Shown: positions 1 through 10,605 of the stretch, one piece after another
How the letters are laid out: every line of letters starts with the position of its first letter
How positions within the stretch are numbered: the first letter of the stretch is position 1
Assembly: GCA_012274445.1 (NCBI GenBank)
Contig: JAAROD010000080.1
Coordinates: forward strand, 2,418,001 to 2,482,000
Reading direction: 5' to 3'
DNA from: Sclerotiophoma versabilis
Lineage: Eukaryota > Ascomycota > Dothideomycetes > Pleosporales > Didymellaceae
Length of the DNA: 64,000 nt
Translations under genes and position numbers: made by a program
The notes under the pieces: model-generated
Told to the model about the DNA's origin: nothing
The model's database searches: none
The model's input: the letters and a program-made list of their open reading frames with translations, nothing else

Positions 1-2
1 GT

Positions 3-677
3 CGTGTGAAGGCTGTGGGCAAGGCCGGTGGTCACCCACCGAACAAACGTGTTTTCATTGGCAACCTGTCATTCGATGTCACAAAGGAGGATCTTGAAGC
101 CCACTACCAACCGTGCGGATCGATTGAGAACATACATATGGCGACTTTTGAGGACTCTGGGAAGTGCAAGGGTTATGCCTGGGTGACATTTGGAGACGTT
201 GAGACTGCTACTTGCGCTGTTCAGGGTTTCGTCATGAAGACCGAAGCTGAAGTGAAAGCCATGAAGAAGAAGGGTGCGGATGGCTCTGATGACGAAGGAA
301 CTGAGGTCAAGAATCCCACAAAGAGGAGAAAGTGGCTGTTGAATAAGCTGAACGGCCGAGAGATGCGTTGTGAATTCGCTGAAGATTCGACAACTCGTTA
401 CAACAAACGCTACGGCAAAGACAAACCAGCAGCGCCCATTGACGGTGTCAATCCAGATCGCTGGAAGAACTTTGGTGGTGATAATGACCGGCAAGGTGGA
501 AGAAGAGAGCCGCGAGAGCCACGTGCGCCGCGCCCGCCAAAGAATGGCCCTAACAGCATTCAGCCTGGCAAGAAGGTCGACCCTAGGTCAATCAAGAGTG
601 GCTCAGCCCACATGAACGCTCAAAGAGCTAGCCAAGCTATCGTGGAGGGGAAAGGCAAGAAGACCACGTTCGAGTAA
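3..677 (+). CDS. Nucleolar RRM protein, C-terminal part (Nop13/Rnp24-like)
   Basis: The reading frame is already open at the left edge, so the N-terminus lies outside the window. The visible part begins with an RNA recognition motif: RNP2 reads VFIGNL near base 52 and RNP1 reads KGYAWVTF near base 168. The RRM carries a charged insertion (EVKAMKKKGADGSDDEG) before its last strand, then a basic Arg/Gly/Pro-rich tail with repeated REPR-type residues, ending at a TAA at 675-677. An RRM with such an insertion and a basic tail resembles yeast Nop13 and fission yeast Rnp24, which act in the nucleolus on pre-ribosomal RNA. RNA binding is well supported by the motifs; the Nop13 assignment is an inference from memory of the family. 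The next gene lies on the same strand about 210 bp downstream. Confidence 0.8.
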   Translation, partial: RVKAVGKAGGHPPNKRVFIGNLSFDVTKEDLEAHYQPCGSIENIHMATFEDSGKCKGYAWVTFGDVETATCAVQGFVMKTEAEVKAMKKKGADGSDDEGTEVKNPTKRRKWLLNKLNGREMRCEFAEDSTTRYNKRYGKDKPAAPIDGVNPDRWKNFGGDNDRQGGRREPREPRAPRPPKNGPNSIQPGKKVDPRSIKSGSAHMNAQRASQAIVEGKGKKTTFE

Positions 678-888
678 GCTGGCGAGGCGACCTCGTGCAA
701 TCGTGGTTGGCGTCGGTGTCAAAACATTGCGCGGTGGCAGGCGTAACTGCGCCCGAGTTGGGAGGCAGCTGCACTTCGAGTTGTTTACAATATACCCACT
801 CAACCCACATTGGTAGCAATCAGCAAATCTACATTTCACTTCTACCTTTTACCTCCACATCTCTACTGTTCGATAACCTACCTATCCT

Positions 889-2333
889 ATGTCAAACCTC
901 AAGCGCATCAATGTCAAGCCCAACCCTGCCTATGAAAAGGCAGGTACTGCCTCATACGCGAGTCTACTGAAAAAATATGGCTTCGCACCCACCACAGCCG
1001 GACCTTTCCAGGTGATAGAGGAGAGGGAGCGGTCTTTCAAAAATGCATTTAGACCCAAGAGCAAGAAGGAAACGAAGCTCGCTCTGCACAAGATCGAAGA
1101 AGATGGCAAGCTTGGTGAGGTCAAGGCTGAAGACCAGCAGAACGATGCTCTCTACACATGTCCTGTCGAGATTGGAACGCCGCCTCAGACAATGAATTTG
1201 CATTTCGACACAGGTAGCTCAGATCTTTAGGCATGTAATCCTGGTCATCGCCATCCTCAAGGCTTTTGACTCATGCTTGTGTATAGTTATGGTCCACTGA
1301 GCTCGACTCGAAAATCAAAGCTGCTCGTGGCGAGCACAACTTGTTCGATGCTAAGAAGTCAAGCTCCTTCGAGAAAGTGCCTGGCAGCTCCTGGAAGATC
1401 AAGTACGGTGACGGTTCAAGTGCCTCAGGTATCGTCGGCACCGACGACGTCACACTGGGTGGTCTTTGTGTCGAAAACCAAGCTATCGAGCTGGCCACTA
1501 AGCTCTCTACACAGTTCACCAAAAGTGCAGGTGATGGCCTTCTTGGCCTTGCATTCGGGAAGATCAACAGTGTCAAGCCCAAGGGAGTAGCGACGCCTGT
1601 CGAGAACATGGTACATTTTTATCGAACTTTTTCCAATCAAAGAAGTCAATACAACAAATAGTTCCCAAACTGACATACCAACTCACAGATGGCCCAAGAC
1701 GATCTCCAAGAAGATCAAGAGCTATTCACCTGCTACCTCGGGTCTTGGCGTGACAAAGACGAAGTCGACAAGGGCGAATCATTCTATACGTTCGGCTACA
1801 TCGATCCTGAAGTCCTTGATCGCTGTGGCGTCAAGGAGCCTCACTACGTCGGTATCGATACCACGAGGGGCTTCTGGCAGTTCGCATCTCCTTCTGCCTC
1901 CATAAACGGCAACGTCATCGACCGCGGCCCCAACACTGCCATCGCTGATACCGGAACCACACTTGCGCTCGTGTCGGACGATCTGTGCAAGCAGATCTAC
2001 GAAGCCATTCCCGATGCGAAGTTCGATGAGAAGAACCAGGGCTGGGTGTTCCCCATGGGCACTCCCGTTGACAAGCTGCCTAAAATCACCTTTGCGGTCG
2101 GTGATGCGCAATTCAAAGTCCAGAAAGAAGACTTTGGATTTGCAAAGGTCGGTGGTGGCATGCAGTATGGCGGTATTCAGTCAAGAGGTGACTCCAAATT
2201 CGACATCCTGGGTGATACGTGGCTGAAAGCTGTCTATGCCATCTTCGATCAAGGCAAGAAGAGATTTGGTGTTGTGCAGAGGATTGAAAGGAACCAGAAT
2301 ACAGAGGCGGCGCCTACTGGGGGTCACAAGTGA
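889..2333 (+). CDS. Pepsin-like aspartic protease (A1 family), splice junction 1 irregular
   Basis: Best model: exons 889-1224, 1287-1610 and 1689-2333 (434 residues). Exon 1 carries the first catalytic motif DTGSSD, exon 2 resumes with LWSTELDSK, and exon 3 carries the second catalytic motif DTGTTLALVSD. These are the two active-site aspartates of the pepsin/penicillopepsin fold. The second intron (1611-1688) is an ordinary GTACAT..CACAG intron. The first is not: read directly, exon 1 runs into TAG at 1228-1230, and the only in-frame join to the next exon would start the intron with CT. No signal peptide is visible; the N-terminus MSNLKRINVKPNPAYEK is polar, unlike the secreted aspergillopepsins. 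Either this is an intracellular member of the family or the true 5' exon is different. The family is certain; intactness is not. Confidence 0.75.
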
Positions 2334-2542
2334 TTACATCAATCATAGAGACCCAATTAACGGTGTGAAAAGCAAGTGCGCCATGTGGCAATGAAGATGG
2401 AAGATGTTTCCGATCACAGGAAGTGTTCATTATTCATTAAAACTAGGTTAAGAATAGCTACTAACGGCTGTCGTCTTGCCCATTAACGTGCTCTACGTAC
2501 TTTTCCCTCCCTCTTTCAAGCCAACCTCTGGTTCCGAAACCA

Positions 2543-5439
2543 TTAGGAATGGTACTCAGACAGATCAAGGTCGGCCTCGAGGTAGAATTTTCTCGATGAG
2601 GCACCAACATAGATCTTCTTGGGGTACTCGCTGATGACCCAGTTCTGGGTCTCAGTCTCCCAGTTCGAAACATCACGACGGAGGATATCAGTCGAGAAGG
2701 TGACAGTCTGGTTTGGCTGGATAGAGAGACGGTCGAAACCACGGAGGACAACAGGTGGGTCATCAGGTCCACCAAGGCTGAGGTACAGCTGCACAACCTC
2801 GTCACCGGGGAGTGTACCGTTGTTGGTAATGCTTGCGGTGACAGTGAAGAGCGCGTCCCAAAGCTGTGGGTTTCCTCCCGGAGCGCCACCAGCGGCGATG
2901 CGTGGCTGGGGCGAGCCGTCGGATGAACCGGCGGGCCAGGTGTAGTTCAGGCCGTACTCGGGGTCGAAGGACGCTTCAGCCAGGTCGGTGCTGTTCAGGT
3001 ATGGGTATATGAACGTGCCCTCACGGGTGAGGTTGGCGGGCCACTGGTACTCGTTGAGATCACGGCTGAAGTTGCCCAGGGTAGGAGCGGCGATCGTCTG
3101 GCCCGTTGTAGGGGTGTAAGGACCGGCGTTGCGCTTCTGGACGTTGAGGTTGGAGTACGAGAATGTTGTGTAGGACAAGCCGAAACCGAACTCGTACACG
3201 GGCGTGATGTTCTTCTGGTCGAAAGCGCGGTAGTCGATGAAGACGCCCTCCTCAAAGTTATCTTGTGGAGAAGCGTTGCCGGCGATAGGAGTGTAGATCA
3301 GGTCTGGACCGTACTCTTCAGCGGCGGTACCGAATGTGAATGGCAGCTTGCCACCGGGGTTGACGCGGCCGTATAGGACGTCCGTGATGGCGTTGCCGGA
3401 CTCCTGGCCAGGTAGGCCAGCCCACAGCACTGCCGTTACGTTCTCGGAGTCGTAGAAGGAGTTGACAAGAACGGGGCCGACAGAGTGGATCACGACAATA
3501 GTATTGTTGCAGAGCGAGGAGACGTTCTGGATCAAGGTGTCGCCATCGTGCCAGATGGTGAGGTTGTTGCGGTCACCGAAGTTGGTGTCGACGGTGATGT
3601 AGCCCTCACCCGAGTCGGCGTTGACAAAGACAATAGCGACGCTGGCTTGTGCAGCCATGGCCTGGATCTGAGCGTAGGCGTAGTTGTCGATGACGGATGT
3701 CAAAAGACCACCGTTGTCAGTAACTTCGCGCTTGATAGCCTCAAGGGGGGTGACAAGGTATGGGAAGTCGGCAGTTCCTGAACCCCAGCCCATGGCGAGA
3801 GTGCCATTGTCGCAGCCACGGTCAGCGCAGCCGTTGGGTCCGTACAGGTTTTCGCCAGCATCCTCACCAAAGACCGCTGTCCACTTCTCGTTGCCGGACA
3901 GAGGGAGAGCACCGTTGTTCTTCAACAGGACGGTGGACTTAGCAGCTGAGGAACGAATGGCGCGGAAATGCTCATCACGAACATTAATATGCTGGTTGAC
4001 AAGCTCCCAGTCAGCCTTGCCATAGAAGTTGCGGTAGTTGTAAGTGTCGCGCGTCCAGCTGTTGAAGTTGGTAGTGGTGTTGTCCTGGTCACGACCAACG
4101 TAGTAGTAGGCAGCCATGATACGTGTAGCAGCGTCGTCAAGGCGCCATTGGGGGATGGTGCCGTTGAGAACAGAGATGGTCAGGTTGGTTCCCCAGAAAG
4201 AGAACCCAGAGTTGAAATCTGTGTCTCCGGGCATGGTCATGTCAAGACCTGCCTGGGTAGAAGAGACACCGCTGTGTTGAGCATCCCAGTCCGACATGAT
4301 GAAACCCTGGAAGCCAAGCTCGCCCTTCAGAATGTAGTTCTGTAGGTACGAGTTCTGGCAGACCTGAGAGTTGTTCGCCTTGTTGTAGGAGCACATGATG
4401 GAGCCAGTGCCAGCGCGCACAGCATCGGCGAAGGGCCAGAGGTACAACTCGTGCAGAGTCTTGTCGTCAACGTTGGTGCTGATAGCATCAACGAAGCCAA
4501 AGTCCTGGAAATTTCCTGGTGAACGGAAGTGCTCCTGCTCATTCAGGATGTAGTGCTTGGTGCAAGCAATGACACCAGCATCTTGGATACCACGAACAGT
4601 CTCAGCGACAGCGTGACCCGACAGGTATGGATCGGGAGAAAAGCCTTCCCAGTTGCGCTGCCTCGTGTCAGTAACGTTCACAAAGAAGTCGCCTCTCTCG
4701 AACTTACACCACCCTTGGGGTTGCGACCAATTGGGCCAACAACAGGGCCGAGCTGGACGTCAACACCCTTGTCACGGTGCTCTGAGCCCATCTGGTATCC
4801 TCGACGGTAGAACTCGCCGCGATCCCATGAGGCAGCAACAGTACCACCTGCAGGGAAGGCAGAAACGTAGTCGGCGAAGCGAACACCAAGAGGGCTGTCT
4901 TGCATGCACAGGGCCTTGAAGCCCAGGCGTGGAATCTCGCCTACGTTGCCGACACAGTTGTCGCTCTGCCATCCGGTACCGGTTGTGAGATTGACCTTCT
5001 CGAGAAGAGTCAATTGGCGCACAAAGGCTTGGGCCTTAGCATAAGCTTCCTAGCATGACCATTAGTACTTATGTCAAGCTAAGTGAAGCTTTGTACGTAC
5101 AGCCCAGTCACCAGTACCCTCGATCCATGGACTGGGATAGAATGGTGGACTCTCAGCATTGTTCAAAGGACTTGAGCTGTTGGTAGGGTTTGTGTTGTTT
5201 GGGTACTGTGCCACTGTCAGCTATGCTCTACCACCCTCAACAAAGGCGCGCAGAAACAACTTGAAGGAATGGAAACAGCGCTGCAACAAGATACGCAGTG
5301 TCCGGTAACATTTCTGCAGCTTGGGCAAAGCTTCAACTTGCGATTGATGTTGTTGTGCTGTGTAGGGGTGAATGTTTGCACGTACCGACTGGGCCTGGAC
5401 CAAGCCAATGGCCAGCAATGCTTGTGCGAGCCGATGCAT
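2543..5439 (-). CDS. Secreted GH3 beta-glucosidase
   Basis: Exons (minus strand): 5386-5439, 5101-5205, 4708-5049 and 2543-4657, giving 871 residues, the usual size for fungal GH3 beta-glucosidases. Exon 1 encodes an 18-residue signal-peptide-like start, MHRLAQALLAIGLVQAQS. The family block PPFYPSPW precedes GDWAEAY. The catalytic nucleophile lies in the motif IMSDWDAQHSG (Asp about residue 290), with the substrate-binding KHY block upstream. The C-terminus reads as the fibronectin-III-like domain typical of these enzymes. The protein should be exported and hydrolyse cellobiose and other short beta-glucosides to glucose. Many Asn-X-Ser/Thr sequons fit a secreted glycoprotein. All three introns have GT..AG ends; the last is 50 bp and ends ..GAGGCAG. 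It converges on the protease gene, with about 210 bp between the stops. Confidence 0.93.
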
Positions 5440-7567
5440 GACGTCGGCGGTGCTGTCAGGGTGACACTGAAAGCAGCAGAACTATGTTCACACAAGAAAT
5501 GTGAAGCTATCGACAGGTGACAGGATAAAATTCCTGGAGCGCACGTCGTCAATAGCCGGGCGGCATTGAGAGCTTTATGGGAGCTACGGTAGAGGTAGCT
5601 ACCAAGCTACCCGTCCATAGCTCCGCGCGCGTCGAGCGATACCTTTTCCTGCGAGGATTCCAGCACTGCCCTGCTGATCGCATGCGACTTGCTGGAGCAA
5701 GGCCCGAAGCCTCCGGAGTAGCGCGCCCGACTTTTGCGCCGCCCATGTCTTTTCAGGCTTCAACACCTGTTGAGCTCGCGACTCTCCACTCTCCCAAGGC
5801 TTCCCTTGCAGGAGTACCCAAATACCGCGAGTACTCCATGTCACGGCGCTCCGCTCGGCACGCTTAGAAGTATCTCCTTTCCCTTGAGCAAACAATGTGG
5901 AGAATCGCAGCCGTCATCGGCTCGGCCTCGTCCAGCATGTACATCGTCATTTTCTCACGCCAACCCCCTGTCGTAGACTTAAGCTCCGCTCGCAAGCCGC
6001 TGCCGACGCCACAGAGAGCCTAATGGGAGCGACCAGCTGCTTGTGGCGCGCTATCGTCCATGGAAGTGCAACTCCAGCAACGGCGATGCGGGGTCAGTAG
6101 CACACCAACGTTCCTTCACGCTGTACTCCGCCTGCACGTCTTGCTGTTGGGAGCCTCTAGCGTTCACTGTGGTCGTCCATGATCTGCTGATTGATGGACA
6201 TCACTCTTGGTACATGCCGGATGATGACACCAATCTCTTGGACTATGGGGTCCCCACAATGGCAGAATGTCGGCTCATCTGTGGGGAACCATCTCAACCC
6301 AGTCCCGTCTTTGCAAGCTCTTGCTGTGCATCCGCAGCGATCCATTGTGAGAGATTTTTTGGCGTCACGGGAGCATTCGCACAGAATCTCGGCTTCACAT
6401 ATCTGCCGGCGGCTCACAACACGGGTAGTGCGCCGCGGCGTTACGAATACTTGTCGATGTCATAACTGATAAATTTGCTGCAGCTCGCTCATGTTTGTCA
6501 CGTCAGGTGAAAGCCCTCACCTTGGCTGCCAACACAAGTGCGGAGTACAGGTGAGTTCATGGACTCCTTGCCTAACCTGAGCCCGCTTAGGCACACGGTA
6601 GAAGCGCGCACAGCTCTTCCATGTCGTGGCTGGCGGCACCGCTACACCAACGACGATCGATCTGCAGCGAACTCCCGCTACTGCCTTGACTCAGTTCAGC
6701 CGCACTGAACATCGTACTCGACTTCAGAAATTACCCTACGGAGTAATTTCCGACAAATTGTGGCCGGACGATCAAGAACTGTGTAACCTTTGCTCGCCCA
6801 TATCAGCTCTGGGCTTCTCTATCGAAACACTGTCGTGTGTTATAGGTGCCTCCTTGAAGACCTGAGAACTGTAGAAACACCCAAATACCATTTAAATTGG
6901 ACATTATGAAGACATTTTAGAAGAGCGGCCGACCACCTGATAGCAGCAGCCAACGACTTCCCTGGGAGCTTCATTCAGTATTGCTCTCAACAATATCCTA
7001 ACTTCCAGTACACCTTCTAAAGGTCGTTTCTCTCATTGACTTCTAGAGTTGCGCCCTTCGTAAAAGCTCAAGGTATTCACAGGGCACCATCCGCCTCACC
7101 CGAAAAGGTAAGGCTTGGGGCTCAACCAAATGGAGCCATTCACTGTCGCTCTCGATTCACATCGCTGGCGCTGTTGTGGAGGACAAACCAAGATACAGCC
7201 GGCAAAGGAGCGACATATATTCGACGTAGTTGCGAACGTCTAAAAAGGCATACTGCAGGAGCATTGGCACGGGCAGCAAGTCCAATGTTTGGGAGGCGTT
7301 GAGGTATCTGTCTTACACCAAAGAGCCGCTTGTCGCAGTAGGTATCATTCTTTCAATTCACTGTGTTATCTCACAACTACGGATCCTTCTGTGCACTGCA
7401 GCCAATCATGCTCGACACGGCGGGAGGCTGCCTGCAGGCAACACCGCTCCAAGCTTTGAGTCAACGACTTTTGTTAGTTCCTGACTCAGTTCAATACATC
7501 CTGATAGTCGGTTTAAGAGTCGCTTCATCGCCTTCTACTGTTCTAAAAGCAAAGTATCTTGTTCGTC
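5440..7567. other. Intergenic region between two divergent genes (2.1 kb)
   Basis: This is upstream sequence for both the GH3 gene (minus) and the RBR ligase gene (plus). I see no reading frame with recognisable protein character and no RNA gene. Two copies of a TGACTCAGTTCA element occur at 6687-6698 and 7482-7493. The GH3 transcript start should lie just right of 5440 and that of the RBR gene left of 7568. Confidence 0.5.
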
Positions 7568-9595
7568 ATGGGTTCTCACTCAACCAAGGTTGTGGCCGCC
7601 CCACTCGTAGAGGCTGCTGCCTCACCGGTCGCACCTGCTCAACAACATCACAAAAGAAGCAGCCAAACAAACGAAACTGGACCCTGCCAAGACCATATAG
7701 ACCTGGCTGCACGAGGGACTATGACTTTATCGCAGCTTTGCGACGACATCGATCTCAAGTTCCCAACACAGTCAACCACTACCTCAAGACGGCGATACAG
7801 CGAGCCTGTACAGACAGCAGCGATGACGACAGAGTTGAATGCAGATGGAATTCAGCATCTCGTAGCATTCGAGAGGTTTCTCGCGGAGCGCGAGCTGACG
7901 GCAATCGACATCGATTACGCATCTCTTGTCAGTTCAGTCCCTGTAGAACATCTTCCAAACCTAGCAGCATCTGCACCTATCGATGAGGTATTCGAGCAGC
8001 CCGAACCTGAGGTACAATGTATAGGATGCTGTACACAACTACCGAAAGAAAAGGATCCAAAGCATGTCCAAGAAGCTATCAGGCCTTGCAGGTCGTGCAA
8101 CAGCGCCTACTGCATTCCATGTGTAATAGGCATATTCCTCAGTGCGTGTAAAGACCCTACTCGAATGCCTCCACGCTGCTGTACGCAAATCCATCTTCAT
8201 CACATCAAGTCTCATTTGACAACGGAAGAGATCACTGAGTACAGGTCGAAGTATGAGGAGTGGAGCACACCCAAGCCGTTCTATTGTCCAATGCCAACGT
8301 GCTCGACATTTATCCCAGAACGACTGCTATCACAGCAGGCAGGAGTCAAGGGGAAGAGGAAAGTAGACTCTGGTATCGGGACTCCGACCTCACCGAATTT
8401 CCGGTGCCCGAAGTGCGAAGGCGAGATCTGCGTCGACTGCCGGCAACTGGCCCATCCAGACAGCATTTGTGCAATTCTGGATCTCGGAGTCGACATGCAA
8501 ACCGCAGCACTTCTGAAAGCATGGGGCTACAAGCGTTGTCCTAAGTGCAGTCAAGGACTGAAGCGTATGTATGGCTGCAACCACATGGAGTGTAGGTGTG
8601 GCGCACACTTCTGCTGGGGATGCATGAAAAGCAGGGGTGAATGTGAAGGAGGCTGCTACGAGGATGACGATGTCTATGACGGGAGCGACTTCGAGCCTGA
8701 TGAGCCTGAAACCCTTCCAGGGTCTGATGAAGACGCTACAAATGAAGCACATGCAGTGACTGCTGGAGGCGTCGAGGCTGCCATAAAAGCACACGAGGAA
8801 GATGTAACTGATGTCCCTGGAACCTCTCAGGCAGTATCTCGTCCACGGAACCTTGATGGTGGATCGTCACATTACTGGGAAGAGCAATCTTTAGATTTCG
8901 GCGAAGAGCCTACAGACGACGTTCAAGATCGGACATGGGAATGCCATCATTCCTTCGAGCCTTACACTATCTCACTCACAGAAGCAATCTCAAAACTGCC
9001 TTCAGCGCAAGAGATGGAGTGCGTCAAATGTTGGTGCGCGATACAGCCTGACATCGAAACCCCGCAGAAGTCAACAAAAATTACTTGTGTTCCTCTTCCT
9101 CATAGTGGCAATGGCGTGGTCGCTGTTAGAAGCCGGGTAGCCTACGGCCGCCGCGGTCGTGGACGTGGTATGGTGGCTAGACCACGTCCTGCAGCATACG
9201 TAGCTCCGCGCGGTCTGGTCCGTTCAGATGCTTCTGTCGGCACTGCACCACATCTTACGACGCCACTTGAGTCCAATTGCATGTTTCACCCCGGAACACA
9301 TTCAGATCCAATGGAAGATATCCAGTCTGCATTGGAGGCAGACTTCAAGGCAACCGAGTCTGCAGTCAGCCAGAAAGCAACTCTCGCATACCCAACTTCA
9401 AATGTCTTCAGCAACATTTCCACAACATACAGCGTAGCCCAGGAGTGTCACAGCTGCAGCCTCCTCGCCTGCAAAAACTGTGCTGACTCTATCATCGCCC
9501 AACAACTGGCCAAACAAGAAGCACGCGAAGCAGAACTCGCAGCCGAAGCAGCTGATGCAGCCGAACCAGAAGTGAAGGCCGAGGAGGAGACATGA
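7568..9595 (+). CDS. RBR-type (RING-IBR-RING) E3 ubiquitin ligase
   Basis: A single exon of 675 residues. The ATG at 7568 is chosen because MGSHSTK is the first ATG in frame. RING1 starts at about residue 151 (CIGCCTQL, then RPCRSCNSAYCIPC). An IBR segment follows at about 238-300 (FYCPMPTC, FRCPKCEGEICVDC). RING2 lies at about 324-355 (RCPKCSQGL, YGCNHMECRCGAHFCWGC). The Cys of GCNHM, about residue 337, is at the position of the HECT-like catalytic cysteine in RBR ligases. RBR enzymes take ubiquitin from an E2 onto this cysteine and pass it to substrates. The long acidic and low-complexity C-terminal half has further Cys pairs (MECVKCWC, HSCSLLACKNC) and a short RGRGRG patch. The domain call is strong; target and pathway cannot be read from the sequence. 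Confidence 0.88.
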   Translation: MGSHSTKVVAAPLVEAAASPVAPAQQHHKRSSQTNETGPCQDHIDLAARGTMTLSQLCDDIDLKFPTQSTTTSRRRYSEPVQTAAMTTELNADGIQHLVAFERFLAERELTAIDIDYASLVSSVPVEHLPNLAASAPIDEVFEQPEPEVQCIGCCTQLPKEKDPKHVQEAIRPCRSCNSAYCIPCVIGIFLSACKDPTRMPPRCCTQIHLHHIKSHLTTEEITEYRSKYEEWSTPKPFYCPMPTCSTFIPERLLSQQAGVKGKRKVDSGIGTPTSPNFRCPKCEGEICVDCRQLAHPDSICAILDLGVDMQTAALLKAWGYKRCPKCSQGLKRMYGCNHMECRCGAHFCWGCMKSRGECEGGCYEDDDVYDGSDFEPDEPETLPGSDEDATNEAHAVTAGGVEAAIKAHEEDVTDVPGTSQAVSRPRNLDGGSSHYWEEQSLDFGEEPTDDVQDRTWECHHSFEPYTISLTEAISKLPSAQEMECVKCWCAIQPDIETPQKSTKITCVPLPHSGNGVVAVRSRVAYGRRGRGRGMVARPRPAAYVAPRGLVRSDASVGTAPHLTTPLESNCMFHPGTHSDPMEDIQSALEADFKATESAVSQKATLAYPTSNVFSNISTTYSVAQECHSCSLLACKNCADSIIAQQLAKQEAREAELAAEAADAAEPEVKAEEET

Positions 9596-10605
9596 GAATG
9601 GAGGCAAGTACTGGTGGCCCCTGGCCATGATGAGCATCCGCCTCCCTCGCTGTTCGATTGGTTCGAGATGTAGCTCCATTCCGGCGAGTTCAGGAGCCTT
9701 GCAGTGAGCCAAAACGCAAGAGAGGTAGAGACTCGGCTTCTGAAGCACTCTGTATTGTCTATTTTGCATAATTCATTGATGTAAGTAAGCATCGTCGATG
9801 TCCTTCGGTTCTGGTCCCGCGTTGCTGGCATGGCGAGGCGTTTTTACTGGGTTTCCAGTTTCGCAGATACGATTGTTGAAATGTAGATGCTATTGAAAGC
9901 CTTCGATGCTCAATCCCGTGTGCAATTCGTGTCGGTGATGTTATTCTCAATTCATTGTGGCGTGATCGTGTGCCAGCTTCTAATTCCGCTGTTGTATCTG
10001 ACCACCGCTTGTAGTCACACATAAGGTCAGCAGGTTCGATTTGTTCTTGGGCGTTTTGCTCTGTACAATTACTGAGATATCTCGCTGTCTATATCGCTGT
10101 TCGCAGTACGAGGTAGGCGTTGTATGTTAGGATTGATGGTGATGGAATACTTGGAGCAATGGAAGGTGCTGTAAACCTGGCTCAATTGTAACGATTTGTC
10201 TCGTTTTGACAGCGTGGAGGTGCTATGGACATGGCTGGCTCACGGGAATGAAGAGCGTAATGCGTAAGTACAGACTGCTTGAACGACGTGTGGGGATGAT
10301 TTGTGCCAGTATTGATCATGCAAACAATTTTCATTCAAACATAACGACCGCGAAGGTGATCGAGCCGTGGACCAAACACAAGTAAGGAATTCACTGCATG
10401 TAGAGAAATGTAAACACCGGGTAGATGAGATGATTTTCCTGCCGTCCATCCTTTTTAGAGAATCCTTATATGGTGTTCAGTTCCTCCGTTCAATCGTCCA
10501 GTCGTCAGGTCGCTTGGTTGTCATATCATCGAGACGTCGTTGATGCGAACGTCAGCCACGAGCTTCAGGAGTCGTGCTAGGAGTCGACGTCATGTCGATG
10601 GGCGT
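9596..10605. other. Intergenic region between convergent genes
   Basis: About 1 kb separates the 3' ends of the RBR gene (plus) and the Stm1-like gene (minus). It should hold both 3' UTRs and polyadenylation signals. No coding or RNA feature is recognised. Confidence 0.5.

Noticed and set aside
10030..10045. GGTTCGATT as a tRNA B box
   Set aside because: The sequence is not followed by a matching acceptor stem and no A box or cloverleaf can be drawn nearby.
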